A stretch of DNA of 64,000 bases from contig CAWKGD010000003.1 of assembly GCA_963849105.1 (NCBI GenBank), positions 124,001 through 188,000 of the forward strand, in the 5' to 3' direction. The notes under the pieces were generated by a model that searched no databases, was not told where the DNA came from, and saw only the letters and a list, made by a program, of their open reading frames with translations. Origin of the DNA: CAVRXQ01 sp963849105. GTDB lineage: Bacteria; Actinomycetota; Acidimicrobiia; Acidimicrobiales; Bog-793. The translations under genes and the position numbers were made by a program. How positions within the stretch are numbered: the first letter of the stretch is position 1; every line of letters begins with the position of its first letter. Positions 58,968-64,000 of this stretch are shown one piece after another.

Positions 58968-59660
58968 CTAGGAATCCGGTAAGAACGTGTAGGCGATACC
59001 GAGCACGGGTGCGTTGATCGTCTTAAGCACTTTCGCTCCCAGGGCGATCGTGATCGACTGGGCCTGCGCAGAGACCGTGATCGAGGCGCTGCCATGGACG
59101 GGGATCGACATCGGACTGGCGGTCGGTGACAAGGTCGTCGCGACGAGCAACGAAGAAGAGTTCGCTGGTGACTTCACGACCAGCCAACACGGATGGTCGA
59201 CCGCGACGACGATCGAATATGAGCTCGTTGGTACGCGGTAGGTGACCGCTGTCGACGACGACGAAACAAGTGCGACCCGATTCGGACGCTGCGGAGGCGG
59301 CGCGGCTGGGCGTTCCGTCGCAGAAGACACATTCGTTGCAGAAGGCACGTTGCGGAAAGCGCTCAGCCACTTCGGGTGCTCTCTCAAAACAGTCAACCCG
59401 CCCACGCAGGCAAGTAACACCACCAAGAGCGCCGAGACCAAGATACGAACGCCGAGTGGCGCCGGTGCCCTCGCCGCCCGCCTCGATGGGTAGTACAAAG
59501 CTTGTCTCGCTGATTCACGGTGGACGACCCGAGTAATCGGGATCGGTCGCGTATCGAGATACGACGGCGCCCAAGCGATGTCGAGGACCGGGTCGGACTG
59601 CTTAGCGGCCCCAACGAGGCGCGATCGCCCGAGTTCGGCCGCGTCCGAGATGCTCGTCAT
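58968..59660 (-). CDS. Membrane protein with RodZ-C-like (DUF4115-like) domain
   Basis: This 230-residue protein has a cytoplasmic N-terminus of about 65 residues and one TM helix (LGVRILVSALLVVLLACVGGLTVL). A Ser/Thr/Pro linker follows, and then a beta domain (SYSIVVAVDHPCWLVVKSPANSSSLLVATTLSP; SMSIPVHGSASITVSAQAQSITIALGAKVL). The outer domain resembles the extracytoplasmic RodZ domain (DUF4115), with a WLVV strand and the IPVHGSASITVSA turn. The HTH of real RodZ is absent. A role in envelope shape or sensing is inference. Confidence 0.72.
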   Translation of the reverse strand: MTSISDAAELGRSRLVGAAKQSDPVLDIAWAPSYLDTRPIPITRVVHRESARQALYYPSRRAARAPAPLGVRILVSALLVVLLACVGGLTVLREHPKWLSAFRNVPSATNVSSATERPAAPPPQRPNRVALVSSSSTAVTYRVPTSSYSIVVAVDHPCWLVVKSPANSSSLLVATTLSPTASPMSIPVHGSASITVSAQAQSITIALGAKVLKTINAPVLGIAYTFLPDS

Positions 59661-60045
59661 TGCGGAGAGATTCCAGCCATTTGCGGTCCTATCGGCTCAG
59701 CGAATTCAATTCCTCGAACTCCGACGATGTGCCGTGTTGTTCACGACATGACCTTCGAGCGGGACTCCATCCTTTGGCGGGGACCCCGAAGTGCGCGGGC
59801 GAGGCGTCAGCGGCGGACAGGTCCAGGGGCGTTTCCGGACGAGTGACGTCGACTCCCGCAGGATGGGTCATTTGCCAGGCGGTCCGGAGCGATGGATCGA
59901 ACCGCAACTCTTCTTGGAGAGGGGGACCAAGGTAATCCGGCACTGTGTCGCTAAGACCGGCATGCGCTTGACGGAACATCGTCATCAGCTAACTCGTTTC
60001 ACCCAGTCGTCGAGCTCTCGCACATCGACGCCACCTGATGGCGCG
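59661..60045. other. Stretch without a firm gene
   Basis: A minus-strand frame at 59689-59985 (98 codons) exists but has no ribosome site and no recognisable fold, so I do not call it. Nothing else is visible. Confidence 0.45.
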
Positions 60046-60219
60046 TCACTTTCTGAGCGCGTCCTTGACCTTCTCACCGGCCTGCTTGAGATCGCTCTTT
60101 ACTTGATCGGCCTTGCCCTCGGCTCGGAGTTTGTCGTTGCCGCTCACCTTGCCCGCCGCCTCTTTGAGCTTTCCCTTCGCTTGTTGTGTGGTGTTTCTTG
60201 CCTTGTCGGTTGTGGCCAC
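60046..60219 (-). CDS. CsbD-family stress protein
   Basis: I choose GTG 60219 because AAGGA lies about 8 nt upstream and the product is then 57 residues, the usual size. The CsbD core is TTQQAKGKLKEAAGKVSGN and KADQVKSDLKQAGEKVKDAL, a small helical protein induced by general stress. The longer frame from 60336 would overlap the hydrophobic protein gene. It is the last of a leftward group of four small stress-type genes. Confidence 0.85.
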   Translation of the reverse strand: MATTDKARNTTQQAKGKLKEAAGKVSGNDKLRAEGKADQVKSDLKQAGEKVKDALRK

Positions 60220-60304
60220 AGCCTGATCCTTTTCTTGGGACGTAACAGGAGGGTCGTGCCCTCCACTCAGAATCGAATTTGCACTGATGTCCTGCGGTTG
60301 CCGG

Positions 60305-60469
60305 TCACCACCGGTAGAAGTGATGCCTCCCGGCACGCTCGCCGCGCCCTAGTACGAACCCAACCAACCACAACACGAACAAGACCGCTGCGAAGAACCA
60401 CAACACATGCGCAGTGAACCCCAGTCCGGCAAAGAGAAGAACAAAAATCAATAGCAGCAGGATGATCAT
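60305..60469 (-). CDS. Very short hydrophobic membrane protein (54 aa)
   Basis: It is too short for a 60-codon cut-off, but AGGAAA lies directly before its ATG at 60469. The 54 residues are two hydrophobic stretches (MIILLLLIFVLLFAGLGF; VLWFFAAVLFVLWLVGFVLG) and a short basic, aromatic tail (RGERAGRHHFYRW). This fits an actinobacterial family of small hydrophobic proteins ending in RW. It sits between CsbD and other small membrane proteins, so the same stress-related group is likely. Confidence 0.85.
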   Translation of the reverse strand: MIILLLLIFVLLFAGLGFTAHVLWFFAAVLFVLWLVGFVLGRGERAGRHHFYRW

Positions 60470-60499
60470 TTTCCTGGTCTCTTTCCTTGGCGCTTCGCG

Positions 60500-60865
60500 T
60501 TATGTCCGATCGTTCACGAGTGAACTTGTTTTCGGGCGGGACACCTTCCTCCGAGGTCGCCTGGCAGGTGCAGCCTTCGGCTTGTCGACAACGCCCGATT
60601 CCTCGATAAGTGCATCGCGCGCGCTTTCGGCGTCCTCCCGATTCCCGTCGATGGCTTCTCTGCGATCCTGACGGGCGTTGGCGACGACGTAGCCGAGCCC
60701 GAGGGCGAGGACGACGATCGCGACAACCCAAAGCGTGTGAAGGGCGAAACCGATCAGGCCGAACAAAAGAGCGGCACTCAGCACGGCCAACATCACGGTG
60801 CCTGAGACTCGGCGTTGACCGAGTAACGACGAAATGCGTCGGGACTCTGTTGATTTGACTGACAT
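60500..60865 (-). CDS. Small membrane protein with charged tail
   Basis: ATG 60865 (GAAGAAGG upstream) gives 121 residues. There are two adjacent hydrophobic helices (MLAVLSAALLFGLIGFALHTLWVVAIVVLALGLGYVV) and then a charged C-terminal half (RQDRREAIDGNREDAESARDAL, PARRPRRKVSRPK). No family is recognised. Its position between CsbD/hydrophobic proteins and a DUF6458-like gene suggests a joint envelope-stress transcript. Confidence 0.68.
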   Translation of the reverse strand: MSVKSTESRRISSLLGQRRVSGTVMLAVLSAALLFGLIGFALHTLWVVAIVVLALGLGYVVANARQDRREAIDGNREDAESARDALIEESGVVDKPKAAPARRPRRKVSRPKTSSLVNDRT

Positions 60866-60912
60866 CAGGGGTAAACCTTCTTCCAAAATGTTGATCTTGT
60901 GAGTGACGCGCA

Positions 60913-61176
60913 CTAGGCGACCTTTTCGTGCACCTCGGTCGAGCGACCCTGCGCGTCGACCGTTTCACGGTCGTAGCTGTGATGGGTGCCGCCCGCCGGA
61001 CGACGGGAGATGGCGAAGATGATCGTCGAGGCGACGAGGCCGACTGCGCCGACGACCAGGAGGATGATCCCGACCGTGGATACGTTGAACCCGTGACCGG
61101 TCGTGGTCACCGCCCAGTGCATGACGGCACCTGCCGCAATCGCGATGACACTGAGGAACATTCCTATGCGGCCCAT
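60913..61176 (-). CDS. DUF6458-like small membrane protein
   Basis: ATG 61176 gives 87 residues: two TM helices (FLSVIAIAAGAVMHWAV; VGIILLVVGAVGLVASTIIFAI) and a polar C-terminus (SRRPAGGTHHSYDRETVDAQG). The pattern of a TTTGHGFNVSTVGIIL turn between helices matches an actinobacterial family that I recall as DUF6458. It is the first gene of the leftward group and is divergent from a winged-helix gene. Confidence 0.78.
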   Translation of the reverse strand: MGRIGMFLSVIAIAAGAVMHWAVTTTGHGFNVSTVGIILLVVGAVGLVASTIIFAISRRPAGGTHHSYDRETVDAQGRSTEVHEKVA

Positions 61177-61343
61177 GGCTCGCTTCTCTCTGTCGTAGCC
61201 CGCTCCGTCGACCGGATTCGGTCGTCGACAGTCGAGCCCTAATAACTGCAAACATACACTAGTGTTAAATTGCCGGCAAGTTGTTGCATGAACGTGCGAC
61301 AACTAGCAATTTATTTCATGTAACGTACGACTAGATTGGCCCC

Positions 61344-61637
61344 ATGGCGGAGTTCAGTTTCCTCACCAACCATGCGAAAGCCCTCGTCTGCATCGCCCAC
61401 GACCCCGAGGTGCGCCTTCGCGATATCTCCGCCACGCTGGGCATCACCGATCGCACCGCCTTTGGAATCGTCTCCGACCTGATCGCAACTGGCTACGTCG
61501 TCAAGGAGAAGGACGGCCGCCGAAATCGCTACCGCATCCAGGCTCAAGTTCCCCTCGGAGAATCCGTCGTCCGAGAGCAGACGATCGGAGAATTGCTGGC
61601 GGTCTTGACCGATCGGAACGTCCCCAAGGGACTTTGA
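61344..61637 (+). CDS. Winged-helix transcriptional regulator (ArsR/MarR-like)
   Basis: This 97-residue protein reads FLTNHAKALVCIAHDPEVRLRDISATLGITDRTAFGIVSDLIATGYVVKEKDGRRNRYRIQ, a winged helix with recognition helix DRTAFGIVSDLI and a basic wing. It is a compact regulator. It is divergent from the small stress-gene operon (168-bp gap) and probably regulates it. The gap contains near-palindromic ATGAACGTGC/ACGTACGA-like sequence that could be the operator. Confidence 0.85.
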   Translation: MAEFSFLTNHAKALVCIAHDPEVRLRDISATLGITDRTAFGIVSDLIATGYVVKEKDGRRNRYRIQAQVPLGESVVREQTIGELLAVLTDRNVPKGL

Positions 61638-61649
61638 GGTCTCATCGGG

Positions 61650-62123
61650 TCACCTCTGGCACTTTGTGAAGTTTTCTGACCCGATAGACGAGGGAGAGAT
61701 CTCCGCATCTGAGGGAGAGATCATGCCTTGCATCCCTCGCGGGCGCAGCACCCGAGCCGCTTCGACCAACGCTGCATCACAGCCAGCCCAGATCCCGTTG
61801 AAGCTCGTGACCGCGTCGAAGTCGGCGTCCTCGAACGGCAGGTCGAACGTGTCACCCACGCGGAAGTCGCCGTCAGGAATGCGACGGCGAGCGATCTCGA
61901 TCAGCCCCGCCGCCGCGTCAAGACCAGAGACCTCTGCACCTCGCTGGGCCGCGACCATCGTGGCGTAACGAGACCCGCACGCCACGTCCAGCATTCGCAC
62001 TCCGGGCCCGACACCGACACGATCGAACACGTCATCGTTGGCCGCACGCGCGTACGACTCGATCAGATGCGCCCAATCGAGCGCGCGGTCCCCCCACGCC
62101 TCACCGGCCCGCCGCCAGTCCAT
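61650..62123 (-). pseudogene. SAM-dependent methyltransferase, C-terminally truncated
   Basis: ATG 62123 has AGGAGA upstream. It starts DWRRAGEAWGDRALDWAHLIE and has motif I MLDVACGSRYATMVAAQRGAEVSG, where the usual GxG is altered (GSR). DLPFEDADFDAVTSFNGIWAGCD and AARVLRPRG follow. Then the family sequence stops and 27 unrelated residues (SPSDAEISPSS...) run to the stop. Related enzymes are about 270 residues and this is 157. A 12-bp direct repeat (61690-61701 and 61711-61722) lies in the anomalous tail, so a small rearrangement probably truncated it. Confidence 0.75.
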
Positions 62124-62412
62124 GATCTCTCCTGATGTCGAGAGCAACCCGACGATAGGCACCGGAGAGCCCGCAGGATCGACAACGCAGGCCATCAAGG
62201 GAGCGAGACGCCGTCGTAGACGCCCCGATCACCGGCTCGGCGGCTGACCAAGGAGCGATTCGCCAGTCGGAGACTGCTGACATCGGCCCTTCGAAGGGAA
62301 CCCCCACCCTGCCGGGCATCGCGGACCACCCAGGCGTGCGCGTTCCGTGCGCGAGGAAACAGCGCCATCGAGAGGTTGTCTCGCGGCCCGTGTTGCAGCA
62401 GGCTCAGGCGAG

Positions 62413-63732
62413 GTGGACGCGCCCCGGACGCGATACGCGAAGAGAGGCGACGTGCACGTCGCCTACCAGATCCTCGGCGACGGCCCCCCCGACATCGTCT
62501 ATGTGCAGGGCGCGTTCACCCATCTCGGGGTGATGTGGGAGCTGCCGGCGTTCCAACGCTTCTGCGAGCAACTGAGCTCTTTTGCCCGCCTGATCTGGTT
62601 CGACAAACGCGGCATGGGGCTTTCTGACCGTGTCCGGGCCGGCACGCTGGACGACCGGATGGACGACGTTCGGGCGGTGATGGACGCGGTCGACTCCTCC
62701 CGCGCCATGATCCTCGGCGAGTCCGAAGGCGGTCCGCTTGCGATGTTGTTCGCGGCGGCTCACCCGGAAAGGACGGCCGGTCTTCTCCTTGTCGGCGCCG
62801 AAGTCAAAGAAAAGGTCAGCGAGGACTAGCCGTGGGGCGAGTCCACTCCGGCGCAGTTCGAGGAGGCGATGGAGAGCCTGGGAGAGCGATGGGGCGCTGG
62901 GCGGTTCATCATCGCACCCACCTTGGCAACGGATGCCTCCGTGCGCGAGTGGGCTCAACGACTCCAGATCAATGCCGCCACTCCAGGCGCAGCAGAGTCG
63001 TTCATGCGGATGGCGTTCGACATCGACGTCCGGTCGGTCGTGCCCACCATTTCCGTGCCGACCTTGATCGTTCACCGCCCTGACGATTCGGTGTGTCACG
63101 TGGAAAACGGGCGATTTCTCGCTCGGCACATTCCGGGCGCGGTCTACGTCGAGCTACCCGGTGGCGACCATGCCCCGTGGGCCGCCGGGAACGCAATCGT
63201 TGCCGAGATCCGCGAGTTCCTCACTGGCGTGCGCGAACCCGCCGAGCCAGAACGCGTCCTGGCCACGATGGTCTTCACAGACATCGTCGGCTCGACCGAA
63301 CGCGCCGCCGCGTTAGGCGACGAACGCTGGCGGGCGCTGCTCGACTCGCACGACCGAGTGGTCCGCGACGAGCTGCGGCGGTTCCGGGGACGCGAGGTCA
63401 ACACGACGGGCGACGGTTTCGTCGCCTCGTTCGATGGAACCGCTCGTGCCCTTCGGGCTGCGCAAGCGATCCGTGACGCCACGCGACGACTCGGAATCGA
63501 CCTGCTACTCGGCGTGCATACGGGCGAATGCGAGGTTCGAGGGGGCGACCTCGCCGGTCTCGCCGTGCACATCGCGGCGCGCGTCAGTGCCCTCGCTGGC
63601 CCAGGAGAGGTGTTGCTTTCCCTCACAGTGAAGGATCTCGTTGCGGGGTCGGATATCGAGTTCCACGGGCGCGGTGAACACGAGCTCAAAGGTGTACCGG
63701 GGTCGTGGGAACTCTTTGCCGTGGAGAGGTGA
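62413..63732 (+). pseudogene. Alpha/beta hydrolase-adenylate cyclase fusion broken by one in-frame TAG
   Basis: The frame is the same on both sides of a TAG at 62827-62829. The hydrolase half has DIVYVQGAFTHLGVMWE, FDKRGMGLSDRV, and LGESEGGPLAMLFAAAHPERTAG with the nucleophile Ser. After the stop comes PWGESTPAQFEEAM, then PTLIVHRPDD and VELPGGDHAPW. The class III cyclase domain follows: VLATMVFTDIVGSTERAA, VNTTGDGFVASFDG and GLAVHIAARV with metal Asp and Arg. Related proteins, as I recall, have Tyr before PWG, so TAY to TAG is the simplest explanation. The start may be GTG 62413 or 62347. Readthrough cannot be excluded. Confidence 0.82.
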
Positions 63733-63787
63733 CATGCCGCTCCGAGAAGCGTCTTGTCACCACCACACCTCCTGATCGACGACACCA

Positions 63788-63838
63788 ACTGTTCGCCAAT
63801 CAGGATCGCGTTGCGTTGATCACTTGAACTCGCACCGG
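63788..63838. repeat. 51-bp direct repeat, copy B
   Basis: Identical to 48979-49029. It lies 56 nt after the cyclase stop. The two copies are 14.8 kb apart in the same orientation. Confidence 0.85.
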
Positions 63839-63870
63839 TTGAGCGAGCACGTTGGTCCAGAGTTGGGGAA

Positions 63871-64000
63871 CTAGTCGGACGACCAATCGCCGTTTCCCGC
63901 CACGCGTTCAATCGTGATCCTGGTGATGTATCCAGACGGCGGATTGTCCATGGGGGGGAACTTCACATTTGGACCGATATACGTCAACGCGAGCCGCTGG
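63871..64000 (-). CDS. Unknown protein, C-terminal part (cut by window end)
   Basis: A minus-strand frame with stop at 63871-63873 runs to the window edge. It reads LALTYIGPNVKFPPMDNPPSG followed by ITRITIERVAGNGDW. The composition is natural for a beta-rich protein, and no stop occurs in 42 codons. No family is recognised. Confidence 0.45.
   Translation of the reverse strand, partial: QRLALTYIGPNVKFPPMDNPPSGYITRITIERVAGNGDWSSD

Noticed and set aside
59689..59985. Minus-strand open frame of 98 codons
   Set aside because: No ribosome site and no recognisable sequence; it may be real but cannot be supported.
1..64000. CRISPR arrays
   Set aside because: No regularly spaced short repeats with unique spacers were seen; the HU repeats are coding and contiguous.

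Overview
The window is a high-GC actinobacterial chromosome segment, most likely from class Acidimicrobiia or a relative. The support is a PafB/PafC-like WYL pair, a CofC-type F420 gene, an HU protein with a long Lys/Arg/Ala/Pro tail, a Wzm/Wzt-type exporter, and small actinobacterial families (DUF4232, DUF6458-like, CsbD, short hydrophobic proteins). The class assignment is an inference and was not checked by search.

Layout. 1-6.5 kb holds oxidoreductases and hydrolases (aldehyde dehydrogenase end, MDR reductase, FMN hydroxy-acid oxidase, SDR, alpha/beta hydrolase, thioesterase) and clpP. 6.5-9.6 kb holds two tandem secreted FG-GAP/propeller proteins. 9.8-17.2 kb is a surface-glycan locus: glycosyltransferases, an ABC-2 permease and ATPase, a flippase-like membrane protein and a lipoprotein. 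17.3-19.2 kb is the WYL pair. A MobF (TrwC-type) relaxase gene begins at 19,285. It is cut at its conserved APKSVS motif by a 17.4-kb element (about 19,550-36,985) and resumes at 36,986. A soluble VirD4-like coupling protein follows convergently. 40.5-47.3 kb returns to housekeeping genes: HU, cofC, gpsA, rnhB, a transporter and gdhA. A complete tRNA-Val(UAC) lies at 47,314.

The 17.4-kb element has visibly lower GC and different codon use from its flanks. It carries a large serine integrase just inside its left end, a primase-polymerase and replication ATPase, an XRE-type regulator, and a run of small unknown genes. It also carries a rightward defence cluster (two TIR-like proteins, a two-TM membrane protein, a small protein, a PD-(D/E)xK nuclease and a DNA methyltransferase), a two-gene P-loop ATPase module, a VRR-NUC-like protein, a second serine recombinase, and a repeat-rich gene-free right end. 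Its two ends carry imperfect inverted repeats (16 of 19 bases), as expected of the P and P' arms of a serine-integrase attP. Rejoining the flanks at a shared GC restores an open relaxase frame.

Downstream of tRNA-Val, three copies of the tRNA 3' half plus about 120 bp of following sequence lie at 47.3, 51.7 and 56.2 kb. Copies 2 and 3 also share 89 bp upstream. This looks like a tandem array of cargo units, each about 4.4-4.5 kb, with no integrase in the two complete units. Unit 1 carries a glycosyltransferase, a SnoaL-like protein, a GNAT and a His-rich protein. Unit 2 carries an ice-binding-like surface protein, a sortase and a PAS-PAS-EAL protein. The third stretch carries a beta-lactamase-like protein, stress-type small proteins, a truncated methyltransferase, and a hydrolase/adenylate cyclase broken by one in-frame TAG.
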